NCBI GenBank assembly: GCA_027061995.1
Contig: JAMOUT010000075.1
Span: 56,290 to 120,289, forward strand
Direction of reading: 5' to 3'
Source of the DNA: Candidatus Aminicenantota bacterium
GTDB taxonomy: Bacteria; Acidobacteriota; Aminicenantia; JAMOAD01
Length of the DNA: 64,000 bases
How positions within the stretch are numbered: the first letter of the stretch is position 1; each line of letters starts with the position of its first letter. Both the position numbers and the translations under genes were made by a program. A model generated the notes under the pieces. It made no database searches. It was given only the letters and a program-made list of their open reading frames with translations, and was not told where the DNA came from. This document shows, piece by piece, positions 25,359-33,549 of this stretch.

Positions 25359-26130
25359 AGATAACCTCCCCTATTATTTCTTCGGGATTAGACAAACCGA
25401 ATCCCTCGGATTTAAGATAAAAAAGATATTCAGTATTCCCTTTTTGCCCGCGGACAGGGGATTTAACAACTCCGTAAAGGTAAAGACCGAGATTATTGAT
25501 TCCCGCGTGAACACCATTCAGAATCTTTTGTATGTTTTTTTTATCTTTAACAATCCCTTTTTTAAGATACTCCCTTTTACCCTCGAATTGAGGTTTAATC
25601 AGAAGTATATAATCAGCTTCTTTATTAATTTTAATCAGAGCGGGCAATATTTTTAAAACGGATATAAAAGAAACATCCATTACAAAAAGCTCGGGAATTC
25701 CTTCTTTAAAATCTTTTTTCTCAAGAAATCTCCCGTTCTTTTTGATTTTTATGATATCTGGGTTATTTTGCAATTTATAATCAAGCTGATTTATATTAAC
25801 ATCAACCGCATATATCTTTTTCACCCCTCTTTGAAGGAGAAGATCGGTAAACCCTCCTGTTGAGGAGCCTATATCAGCGGCGATTTTTCCCGTGGGATTT
25901 ACCGAGAATGCTTCAAGAGCCTTTTCAAGTTTGAGTCCACCTCTGCTAACAAAGGGAAAAACCTCTTTTATTTTTATTTCAGAGTCGATTCTGACAGGAG
26001 TTCCCGGTTTATCCACCATTTGACCGTTTACGCTAACTCTTCCCTCTCTGATGTATGCCTGCGCAAGATTTCTGCTTTTTATATTTTCTCTTTCAATAAG
26101 AAGTAAGTCCAATCTCTCTTTTTTCATCAT
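25342..26130 (-). CDS. tlyA: TlyA family S4-domain rRNA methyltransferase
   Basis: A 262-residue TlyA/hemolysin-A-type RNA 2'-O-methyltransferase. Residues 1-65 form an S4 RNA-binding domain (RLDLLLIERENIKSRNLAQAYI ... VSVNGQ). The FtsJ-like methyltransferase domain has SRGGLKLEKAL, the SAM motif ADIGSSTGGFTD and a VMDVSFIS strand with downstream LIKPQFE (Lys of the K-D-K-E set). In characterised members it methylates 16S/23S rRNA. First gene of the operon continuing through nadK and three glycosyltransferases. Confidence 0.92.
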   Translation of the reverse strand: MMKKERLDLLLIERENIKSRNLAQAYIREGRVSVNGQMVDKPGTPVRIDSEIKIKEVFPFVSRGGLKLEKALEAFSVNPTGKIAADIGSSTGGFTDLLLQRGVKKIYAVDVNINQLDYKLQNNPDIIKIKKNGRFLEKKDFKEGIPELFVMDVSFISVLKILPALIKINKEADYILLIKPQFEGKREYLKKGIVKDKKNIQKILNGVHAGINNLGLYLYGVVKSPVRGQKGNTEYLFYLKSEGFGLSNPEEIIGEVIFEEKE

Positions 26131-26207
26131 TTATAATACCATAAATACCTTTTGTAATAAAATTTAAAGATGGCAAGCTGCGATTATATAAAACAGAGAT
26201 ACGGATA

Positions 26208-27116
26208 TTATTTCATTATTGTAAGTAATCTCATTTTATTTGCAATATAACCCGGGGTTGAAACGATTTTCATGAAAGTTCCCATACTTAGATCGGGAAA
26301 AGATAGAGCGATTCTGTATCTTCCGTGAAGTATTACAACCCTGTCCTTTAAAACAAGAAGTTCATAAGGGAGAAAAGTTATATGTTTCGGGTTTGATTTA
26401 TCTATCTTGGGAACAAAGAATTTTTCCCCTTTCTCTCCGAGAAGGCCTATACCTATAAGAGAAGCTTTCATTTCAGGGTAATCTATCTCATAAACCTTTT
26501 TTGTAGCTCCAAGCTCCCTTTTAAGATTTTTATTTATCCTTGCAATCATAGTGGCATAATCACCTTTCTTTTTCACCTTAACAACATCATCAAAATAGGG
26601 CATCCCGAACATATAGTGGTAATTTCTCAGTTTTTTAACGGTTAAACCTTTTTTTGAACCATAGGGTGAAAATTTTTTGTTTTTCAACCAATTCAAAGAT
26701 TTTTTTATTAATGAATCTGTTTTTACATATTCTTTTTCAACCTGAGGATATTTTTTTCTGAAATAAGCATTTCCCCAATAAAAAGGGTTTGTATATGATA
26801 TCTCGATTTCCCCGTTTTTATTTTTATAAATTCCGAATCTTAAAACAGAAGCAAAAACAGTTAATCCCCCTATCTTTTTCACCGCTTTTTTAATAGGATC
26901 ATTGGTAACACATATAACCACCCTGCTGTTATCATTCATCGGGGAATATTTTCCCGAAATTAAAAATCCCTGTTCTTTCAAGTTGGTGATCAATGTTTTT
27001 TCCAAGGTATTCATATCCCCTTTTTCAACTCCTGCGAGTATATAAGGCTTTAATGTTTGAGCACTTAATATAAAGGTAAAAAACAAAATAAAAATAAAGA
27101 TAATCGTCTTTTTCAT
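26208..27116 (-). CDS. Secreted protein with a weak DUF302-like N-terminal domain
   Basis: A 302-residue protein with a signal peptide (TIIFIFILFFTFILSAQT). The N-terminal 100 residues (LEKTLITNLKEQGFLISGKY, VVICVTNDPIKKAVKKIGG, SVLRFGIYKNKNGEIEISYTNP) resemble the layout of DUF302 domains, which bind small ligands, but the match is loose. The C-terminal 200 residues are not recognised. It is transcribed alone from a TTGAAA-17-TATTAT promoter with an AGGAGG ribosome site. Confidence 0.6.
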   Translation of the reverse strand: MKKTIIFIFILFFTFILSAQTLKPYILAGVEKGDMNTLEKTLITNLKEQGFLISGKYSPMNDNSRVVICVTNDPIKKAVKKIGGLTVFASVLRFGIYKNKNGEIEISYTNPFYWGNAYFRKKYPQVEKEYVKTDSLIKKSLNWLKNKKFSPYGSKKGLTVKKLRNYHYMFGMPYFDDVVKVKKKGDYATMIARINKNLKRELGATKKVYEIDYPEMKASLIGIGLLGEKGEKFFVPKIDKSNPKHITFLPYELLVLKDRVVILHGRYRIALSFPDLSMGTFMKIVSTPGYIANKMRLLTIMK

Positions 27117-27135
27117 AGCAACCTCCTAATAAATT

Positions 27136-27164
27136 ATAATAACCGAAATCCATTAAACTTTCAA
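27136..27164 (-). promoter_or_regulatory. Promoter of the secreted DUF302-like gene
   Basis: On the minus strand TTGAAA (27159-27164), 17 bp, TATTAT (27136-27141), 20 bp before the start codon. A TATAAT overlaps three bases downstream and is an alternative -10. Confidence 0.5.
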
Positions 27165-27237
27165 ATAAAAAAAGTGAAAATTAAAGATTATGAATTTAAA
27201 AAACCAAGCAGCTTTTTTAAAACCGTGCTGCATTTAG

Positions 27238-27444
27238 AGATGTTACTTTGAACGGGCGGAAGCGGGGAGGGGAAAAGTATGGTGTAAAATCGTAGGAACT
27301 GGGGGAGATAAAACACCTGTTCTGATTTTACACGGAGGTCCGTGAGCAACTTCATATTATTTAATGACTCTTAAAGCTCTGAGTAAAGACAGACCCTTTA
27401 TCTTGTTTGATCAACTCGGTTTCAGGTATTCTGATTTTTTATAA
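27238..27444 (+). pseudogene. Decayed N-terminal fragment of a proline iminopeptidase-like hydrolase
   Basis: Read in one frame the stretch gives GKVWCKIVGTGGDKTPVLIL, then HGGP, a TGA stop at 27343-27345, then ATSYYLMTLKALSKDRPFIL, FDQLGFRYSD and a TAA at 27442-27444. HGGPGATSYYL and LFDQLG(C/S)G.SD are hallmarks of the proline iminopeptidase branch of alpha/beta hydrolases; the oxyanion-hole Gly codon GGA has become TGA. There is an in-frame stop just upstream (27235-27237), and nothing of the catalytic Ser/Asp/His region remains before TonB. It is a remnant of a gene that once stood here. Confidence 0.75.
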
Positions 27445-27562
27445 GAAGAGTTTTTTCCATTTTATATAAAAATATTTTTTCAAGTAATAATTTATAAATT
27501 GAGCCGACGATAAACCTCTTTTTTCACATATTATTATTGAAATTAAATTAGGAGGTGAAAAA

Positions 27563-28294
27563 ATGTTTAGAGAATCAATGATTGATTCAAAGGAAAACCG
27601 GCGAAGAGGGAGATTCACCATAATCTTTACCGGTGCTTTATTGATTCATTTTATCGCTTTTACTCTTATGGCTGTAATTCCCGCTATGAAAACAGGGGAA
27701 TTTCCTAAAATTATTATACTGGGAGATTTTGCCCTTAAATCTCCCCCTGCTCCTCCGCCACCTCCTCCCGGACAACCTACTGATAGACATAGAAGAATTA
27801 AGAAAGAAGATAAACCGAAAAATATTAAAAGACCGAGGCCAAATAATAATGTAATCCCCATTGATGTTCCGGAAGTAATTGATAAGGAGGATATCTCTGA
27901 TTTTGAAGGACATGAAAGTAATGGTCCCGGTGTTCCGGGTGGAGTTAATGTTCCTCTTGATGATTTCGGAAACGGTTTCATGAATAATCTTCTGAATAAT
28001 AAAGAAAGCAAAATGAAACCTGTCAGAATTATAAAAGCTCCCCGAGTGATAAGAAGAGTAAAACCTGTATATCCAGAGGTTGCAAGAAGAGCAAGGATTC
28101 AGGGTATTGTGATTTTAAACTGTGAAACTGATGAGAGGGGAAGAGTTGTAAGAGTTAAGATTCTTAAAGGAAATCCTCTTCTCGTAAGTTCGGCAACACA
28201 AGCTGTCCGAAAATGGCTTTTTGAGCCCAGAATAATTGATGGAATTCCGAAACCTGTTCAATTCACTTTAACTGTTCATTTCTCTCTTCAATGA
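27563..28294 (+). CDS. tonB: TonB energy-transducing protein
   Basis: A 243-residue TonB. It has a cytoplasmic tail, one membrane helix (about 15-37; FTIIFTGALLIHFIAFTLMA, carrying a His in the helix as required for ExbB/D coupling), a proline-rich spacer (SPPAPPPPPPGQPT) with Lys/Arg-rich parts, and a C-terminal TonB domain (about 158-243; VKPVYPEVARRARIQGIVIL, ATQAVRKWLFEP). It passes proton-motive energy to TonB-dependent outer-membrane receptors. An AGGAGGTG ribosome site fixes the start. No receptor gene lies nearby. Its 3' end overlaps the convergent AraC-sensor gene by 27 nt. Confidence 0.92.
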   Translation: MFRESMIDSKENRRRGRFTIIFTGALLIHFIAFTLMAVIPAMKTGEFPKIIILGDFALKSPPAPPPPPPGQPTDRHRRIKKEDKPKNIKRPRPNNNVIPIDVPEVIDKEDISDFEGHESNGPGVPGGVNVPLDDFGNGFMNNLLNNKESKMKPVRIIKAPRVIRRVKPVYPEVARRARIQGIVILNCETDERGRVVRVKILKGNPLLVSSATQAVRKWLFEPRIIDGIPKPVQFTLTVHFSLQ

Positions 28295-30961
28295 TAGAGA
28301 GTTTTTTCTGAATTCGGACGGGGTCATGTTTGTATATTTTTTAAAAGCTCTGTTAAAAGCGGCTTTTGTTTTAAAGCCGGAGGAAAAGGCTATCTCCAAA
28401 ATGGTTATATCTGAGTATTCAGGTTTGGAAAGTTTTTGCTTAGCTTCTTCAACTCTCAGCTCATTAACAAGGGATGGGAAATTTTTATTTAATCTTTCAT
28501 TTATCAGATACGATAGGAGGTAAGAGGGTATTTTGATATGCTCGGCGAGTGTTCCGAGCGTCAGCTCTTCGTCAAGAAAAAGTTTTTCTTGGCGGAGAGC
28601 TTTTTCTAATCTCTTAAGATAAATTTTAACATGTTCTTCATTTACGGAAAACTCTTTATAACTCTTTTTTTCCACTCTCTTTTTTCTTATTTTTAAGATA
28701 ATCCTCCCGAAGAAAAGAATCATTATAATAAAAAGCATTAAATACTTAAACCACCCTCTTTTGTAAAAAACAGGTTCTACGAAAAAGCAAAATTCAGCGG
28801 GTTTTTGACTCAATTTCCCTATTTTATTAATGGCTAATACTTTAAAACAATATTTTCCCTCGGGTAAAGTATAATAAATACCGAATCTTTCCCTTTTTTT
28901 ATTTACAATCGTCCAATCTCTATCAATACCTTCAAGTTTATATATAAAGGTTATTTCGTTCGGAGAGATAAAACACGGAGCTGTAAAAGATATTTTTAGT
29001 TGTTTTATCTCTTTGAATTTATGCTTATCTTTCCAATGATTTAACTTTTCCCCGTTTACAAAAATGTCATTAATAACAGGAGATATATTATATTTATAAT
29101 TTTTTTTCAAATTCTTTAAGGATAAAACGGAGATACCTTGTTTTGTCGCAAACCAAATTTTATCTTTAAATTTCAGGGCGGAATTTTGCGACCATAGACT
29201 ACATTCTTCACTTTTCATCCCATCATCTATCCCGTAAGCGATTGTCTTAATAAATGATGTATCTTTAGAACAAAATTTTGTAATCTCCTTTTTATTAATG
29301 GATTCTATTCCACTAAGAGTTCCAAGCCATAATCCTTTATCATTATCTTCTATGATACTTGAAATAAAGTTACTTTTGAGACCGTTTTTGGTGGTAATGG
29401 AGCAAGCTTTCCCCGAATCATACATTATAAGCCCCTTGCCATATGTTCCTATCAATAATTCTCCCGAAGAATCTTTATTAATTGAGAGAACGGGAATCCC
29501 TTTTATTAGTATTCTTTTTTTGTTTAAATCACTCTTTCCCGAATTTAATAATATAAGACCATCCGATGTTCCTATATACATATTACCAGCGGAATCTTCG
29601 TAAAAAGTATAAATTGTAATATTTTTTAATTTCTCGTTTCCTTTTACGGAAGATATTTTATTATCCGATAAAATGTTTATCCCCCCCTTATATGTTCCTA
29701 TCCATAATCTTCTTTTACTGTCTTTAAACAATGCTTGAATAAAATCATCGGTTAATCCATCGGACATTTTATAAAATGTCCGTTTATTCCCGTTAAACTT
29801 AATAAGGCCGTCTTCCGTTCCTATCCATAATGTATCACCGATTGATTCAAGTGCGGTGAATTTTTCCCCTCTTAAATTTTCAATCTCTTGAAATCCATTA
29901 TTCTCTTTTTTGTATATTCTTCGCATAAAGTTTGAAGCAACTATTATCTCTCCCGAATCATTTTTTTTCATTAAAGATATAAAATCACATAATCCATCAC
30001 TTTTTGACAATGTTTTAATGGCTCCTTCATAAAAATAGTAAAGCCCCCAACCATTCGTCCCTATCCATAAACCACCGGTTGAATCTTCAAAAAAATTTGA
30101 TATAGCCACCCCTTTTAAAAATATTTCGGAATAATTTCCGTAAATTCTTATTCCCCCCTCCGAAGTTCCCATAAATATATTATTATTTTTATCTTCAAAA
30201 ATATTTATTACTTTAGAAAAATATGGTTTATCTTTTCCCCCTTTATAAAACAAGAGTTTTCCCTGTTTAAATATATATAATCCCTCGACCGTGCCTATTA
30301 ATAACCTGCCGTTGCTATCTTCAAACAGGGTGCTTATTTCCGGAAAAACATCAAAACTTTTCATTATAAGCTTTAATTTTTTATTGAAAAAATATATATT
30401 GTTTAATCTGTCAACGATAAAAAAGCCTCCGCGACGGCTACTGTATATGGACTTAGGTCTTATTCCGCTTAAATCGATTTTATTAATCTTTTTTTTGTTT
30501 AAGTTTAGAAAAAGTGAAAAAACAGTTCCTTTACAATCAAGAATATAATAATTTTTTTTTGATTCAATCATCCTCTTAATACAAACCCTGTTTTTAAGGA
30601 AAGGGACAAATTTTTCTCCGTTCCCCGTATATATATTATTTTCCTCCGATACAATCAGGTTATTCATGCTGTCCGTAAAAATGTTATTTATATTATTAAA
30701 ATTGTAATCTTTATAAAGTTTAAATTCAACTCCGTCAAACCTTGAAAGCCCGTCCATAGTCCCAACCCATAGAAAACCCTCTTTTGTCTGAGAGATTGCG
30801 GATATGCTGTTCATATGAAGCCCGTCTTTAACTTCCCATCTCTTCATTATGAGTTTATCCATCTTAACATTGGGATTAAGGGGGAAAAGAGCTCTTCCGA
30901 AAGATAAAATATAAAAAAACATAATAATAAATATTTGTTTTTCAATTCCCCTGCGGCTCAT
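28268..30961 (-). CDS. Beta-propeller membrane sensor with direct AraC-type DNA-binding domain
   Basis: An 897-residue regulator. A signal/anchor (about 8-25) is followed by some twelve to fourteen repeats of the two-component-regulator propeller type (FxDSxGxLWIGTxxGL, for example TKEGFLWVGTMDGLSRFDG and DSTGGLWIGTNGWGLYYF), a Y_Y_Y beta-sandwich (YKLEGIDRDW, YTLPEGKYCFKVLAIN), one membrane helix (about 735-757) and a cytoplasmic C-terminal AraC/HTH_18 domain (about 795-890; LTLGTLAEHIKIPSYLLSYL, ILEIAFSSGFKTKAAFNRAF, NMTPSEFRK). There is no histidine kinase or receiver domain, so it resembles hybrid two-component systems stripped to sensor and output. Ligand and targets are unknown; glycan sensing is common in the family. 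Confidence 0.88.
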   Translation of the reverse strand: MSRRGIEKQIFIIMFFYILSFGRALFPLNPNVKMDKLIMKRWEVKDGLHMNSISAISQTKEGFLWVGTMDGLSRFDGVEFKLYKDYNFNNINNIFTDSMNNLIVSEENNIYTGNGEKFVPFLKNRVCIKRMIESKKNYYILDCKGTVFSLFLNLNKKKINKIDLSGIRPKSIYSSRRGGFFIVDRLNNIYFFNKKLKLIMKSFDVFPEISTLFEDSNGRLLIGTVEGLYIFKQGKLLFYKGGKDKPYFSKVINIFEDKNNNIFMGTSEGGIRIYGNYSEIFLKGVAISNFFEDSTGGLWIGTNGWGLYYFYEGAIKTLSKSDGLCDFISLMKKNDSGEIIVASNFMRRIYKKENNGFQEIENLRGEKFTALESIGDTLWIGTEDGLIKFNGNKRTFYKMSDGLTDDFIQALFKDSKRRLWIGTYKGGINILSDNKISSVKGNEKLKNITIYTFYEDSAGNMYIGTSDGLILLNSGKSDLNKKRILIKGIPVLSINKDSSGELLIGTYGKGLIMYDSGKACSITTKNGLKSNFISSIIEDNDKGLWLGTLSGIESINKKEITKFCSKDTSFIKTIAYGIDDGMKSEECSLWSQNSALKFKDKIWFATKQGISVLSLKNLKKNYKYNISPVINDIFVNGEKLNHWKDKHKFKEIKQLKISFTAPCFISPNEITFIYKLEGIDRDWTIVNKKRERFGIYYTLPEGKYCFKVLAINKIGKLSQKPAEFCFFVEPVFYKRGWFKYLMLFIIMILFFGRIILKIRKKRVEKKSYKEFSVNEEHVKIYLKRLEKALRQEKLFLDEELTLGTLAEHIKIPSYLLSYLINERLNKNFPSLVNELRVEEAKQKLSKPEYSDITILEIAFSSGFKTKAAFNRAFKKYTNMTPSEFRKNSLSLKREMNS

Positions 30962-31134
30962 TAAATTTCCTTTATCATTTGCAAACCTTTTAATATAAAA
31001 TAATAGATTAAAAATCTCTTTTATTCAATAGAAAGTGTTTTTTTATAATAATTGAATAAAAAATATTATAAAAAAACATTGGAAAAATTCTGTTAATCCG
31101 TTCTTGTAAAAGGATTGATAAAAGAGGTTTTGAC

Positions 31135-31163
31135 TTGACTATCCCATTCCCTTTTTATACATT
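31135..31163 (+). promoter_or_regulatory. Promoter of the histidine-rich membrane protein gene
   Basis: TTGACT (31135-31140) followed after 17 bp by TACATT (31158-31163), or after 15 bp by TATACA (31156-31161). The start codon at 31216 is about 50 bp downstream, behind AAGGGAG. Confidence 0.5.
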
Positions 31164-31215
31164 ATCATATGATATCAACGGGTATTAAAATTCTTTATAT
31201 AAAAGGGAGTATCGA

Positions 31216-32538
31216 ATGAGAGATAAAAAAGAAAAGATGATGAGAATAATTATATCAAGTTTATACGGTTGGGTAGGTTTTATGTTTCTCATATATATGA
31301 TAGTGAATGTTAATTGGTTTCACACGGGAGATTTTAATTTTCGGACCGCCATGGCATATCATGGAATACTAATTCCCACATGGTTAATATTGGCATTATC
31401 CTATTTACAACATATTGAAGATTTGGCTTCTATTCTTAAATTAGCGGGAATAGGAGCTGTTTCGGCAAGCGTATTCACGGGGGTAGGTTCCGCTTTTATT
31501 CACAAGCCCGGCATATCTTTCGGAACAATCTTACAAGTTACGGGAATGATTATGGCAGAGATAATTGTTTTAATGATTATCATAAAATCATTTCAATATT
31601 TTTTTAAAACTTCCGAAAACAATTTAAATAAATCAGCATGGTGGACTATATCAATAGGGATGTTGAGTTTGTCGCTCGCGACACCTCTCGGTCATTTTGC
31701 AGGGGCTATAAAAGATTTTGGCAATAAATTTCCCCTATTATTAAAACATTCCAATTTTTTGGGAGTTTCACCAAAAGATGCTGTTGACGGATATATAGGC
31801 TCGCATAGTCATCAAATTCTCGCAGCTTTCCTTGCCATAGGTTTTGCATTACCCCTCATTAAAACAACAATCAAAAAATCTGGTGCCGTGAAAATTTTAG
31901 AGAAAACAGGATTATCTCTTATAATTCTTGCAACTGTTTCGCAAACCGTCCTATATCAATACTCGGCATGGTTTGGATGGGAGCCGCCTGATCTGTTTGC
32001 AAACGGACCAAATGGATTGCCTCTTGATGATTTTATTCTCGTTATTCTCGGAATAGGGATGTTATTATTGATTCCATCTCTTTTTACAAAAGGAAAAGAG
32101 AAGATTGCTTTGAAAGATTATTCCCATAGTATTAATCGGGTTTTGGTCATTATTTTAACGGCATACATGATTGCGATTGTTATTCTCGGTTTATATATTG
32201 AATTTCATGAACAATTTTATGGTCACGGGGAGGGAACTGCTCTCGGAGTTCCTTATGATATGGCTTATATCCGGGCTCATATGATTTTTGGTTTTATGAT
32301 TATTCCCATACTTATTGCCGTATTAGTTAATGGTAAGTTAATCAAAAACAGAGAACGATTGTATGTATTATTATGGTTTACGGTAATAACGGTTTTAATA
32401 GGGGCAATAGGAACCTTCGTATGGACAATATCACTTAATCCTTTTTTCTTAATAGTATCTCTCCGATTTACCGTTGCCCTTCTATTATTTATTTCATATG
32501 CAATTCTTAAATCGAAAAAATCTTTTGAAAACAGTTGA
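31216..32538 (+). CDS. Histidine-rich polytopic membrane protein of unknown function
   Basis: A 440-residue protein with about 12 membrane helices. Conserved-looking histidines sit in or next to helices: AMAYHGILIP, PLGHFAGAIK, GSHSHQILAAF, FHEQFYGHGEG and IRAHMIFGF. The spacing recalls haem- or metal-binding membrane proteins of the haem-copper oxidase subunit I type, but the standard six-ligand set cannot be assigned by eye, and no cytochrome c or partner subunit gene is nearby. An electron-transfer, gas- or metal-handling role is possible. It has its own promoter and is followed after 95 bp by a sigma factor gene with a separate promoter. Confidence 0.6.
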   Translation: MRDKKEKMMRIIISSLYGWVGFMFLIYMIVNVNWFHTGDFNFRTAMAYHGILIPTWLILALSYLQHIEDLASILKLAGIGAVSASVFTGVGSAFIHKPGISFGTILQVTGMIMAEIIVLMIIIKSFQYFFKTSENNLNKSAWWTISIGMLSLSLATPLGHFAGAIKDFGNKFPLLLKHSNFLGVSPKDAVDGYIGSHSHQILAAFLAIGFALPLIKTTIKKSGAVKILEKTGLSLIILATVSQTVLYQYSAWFGWEPPDLFANGPNGLPLDDFILVILGIGMLLLIPSLFTKGKEKIALKDYSHSINRVLVIILTAYMIAIVILGLYIEFHEQFYGHGEGTALGVPYDMAYIRAHMIFGFMIIPILIAVLVNGKLIKNRERLYVLLWFTVITVLIGAIGTFVWTISLNPFFLIVSLRFTVALLLFISYAILKSKKSFENS

Positions 32539-32599
32539 AGTTTTAGGGCTTTTTTGCATGAAATAATTATCTTTTTAGAAAATCGGAAATTTTGTCATC

Positions 32600-32627
32600 T
32601 TTATTCTGTTTTTATTCGTTATATAAT
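32600..32627 (+). promoter_or_regulatory. Putative promoter of the sigma factor gene, leaderless
   Basis: TATAAT (32622-32627) lies 6 nt before the ATG at 32634; a weak TTTATT (32600-32605) sits 16 bp upstream. The spacing puts the transcription start at the initiation codon, as for yitT. Confidence 0.45.
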
Positions 32628-32633
32628 ATTAAA

Positions 32634-33188
32634 ATGATAGAAGAAAAGAGAATAATAAAATTGCTGAAAGAAAAAAACAGAGAGGGATTGAGAATATTGT
32701 ATAACATGAAGTATAAAAAAATTTTTAAAATTGCATACGGTTATACTAATATTAAAGAGGAAGCCGAGGATATTCTCCAGGAAACCTTTGTCAGGGTTTA
32801 TCAAAAAATCGATAGGTTCAATTATAACGGAAAAAACTCTCTTGATAAATGGGTTGTCAGGATTTGTATAAATCTTTCCCTTGATTATCTGAGAAAGAAG
32901 AAAGCTGAGAAAATATTTTTATTTAATAGATTCACGGAAAAAAACAGATATCTTTTACCCCACGATGAAAAGAAATCATTGTATAATTCAACAAAAGATA
33001 TTGAAAAAGCTCTCTCAAGCTTATCCGCAAAACAGAGAGTTGTATTTTCTCTAAAATATATAGAGGGTTTTTCCGTTATGGATATCGCTAAAATATTGAA
33101 CTGTAGTCCTAACACTGTCAAAAAACACATATATAGAAGTTTGGTAAAACTAAGAAGATATTACGGAGGTAAAGATGAAAAATCTTAA
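32634..33188 (+). CDS. ECF-type RNA polymerase sigma factor
   Basis: A 184-residue sigma-70 family factor with only regions 2 and 4. Region 2: YTNIKEEAEDILQETFVRVY and CINLSLDYLRKKK. Region 4: LSSLSAKQRVVFSLKYIEGF, then helix-turn-helix MDIAKILNCSPNTVKKHIYR. The ATG at 32634 is chosen over an in-frame TTG at 32592 because the family starts at EKRIIKLLKEKN and the -10 box lies between the two. It overlaps the next gene by 14 nt; that gene encodes a single-helix membrane protein that is in the position of an anti-sigma factor. Confidence 0.92.
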   Translation: MIEEKRIIKLLKEKNREGLRILYNMKYKKIFKIAYGYTNIKEEAEDILQETFVRVYQKIDRFNYNGKNSLDKWVVRICINLSLDYLRKKKAEKIFLFNRFTEKNRYLLPHDEKKSLYNSTKDIEKALSSLSAKQRVVFSLKYIEGFSVMDIAKILNCSPNTVKKHIYRSLVKLRRYYGGKDEKS

Positions 33189-33537
33189 AAACAAATTAGG
33201 CGGAAATTACTCTTATAAAAATATAATAAAAGATATTTATAAATACAGAGAGAATATAGATATTATACCTGAAATTAATCATGAAGCGATATTTAATGGA
33301 ATTGAGAAAGAAATAGAAAAACGGGGTTCCGGTTTTTTATTCGGGCGACATCATAAAGTGGCAATTTTTAGTATGGTGGTGGTTATTATTTGTATTGTTT
33401 TTTTTATATTTAAACCCAAGATAATGGGCGAGAAATTACAAATTGATGAATTAAAAACCGAAATCATAATTTCTGACAGCAATATTAAAATACTTTGGAT
33501 TCAGAAAAAAGACTTTGATTTAAAGAAATTAAAATAG
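33175..33537 (+). CDS. Single-helix membrane protein, probable anti-sigma factor
   Basis: A 120-residue protein: a cytoplasmic region (1-62), one membrane helix (about 63-83; VAIFSMVVVIICIVFFIF) and a short periplasmic tail. The zinc-binding His-Cys-Cys motif of ZAS anti-sigma factors is absent, and no family is recognised. The assignment as an anti-sigma factor rests on gene order: it overlaps the sigma factor gene by 14 nt, which couples their translation. The tail ISDSNIKILWIQKKDF could sense an envelope signal. Confidence 0.5.
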   Translation: MKNLKNKLGGNYSYKNIIKDIYKYRENIDIIPEINHEAIFNGIEKEIEKRGSGFLFGRHHKVAIFSMVVVIICIVFFIFKPKIMGEKLQIDELKTEIIISDSNIKILWIQKKDFDLKKLK

Positions 33538-33549
33538 GAGGAGGAAGAA

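Noticed and set aside
27646-28011. 121-codon minus-strand frame opposite tonB
   Set aside because: Mirror of the proline/glycine-rich TonB spacer; no start signal.
32592-32633. TTG start 14 codons upstream for the sigma factor
   Set aside because: The extension is unlike the family, and the promoter -10 lies inside it.
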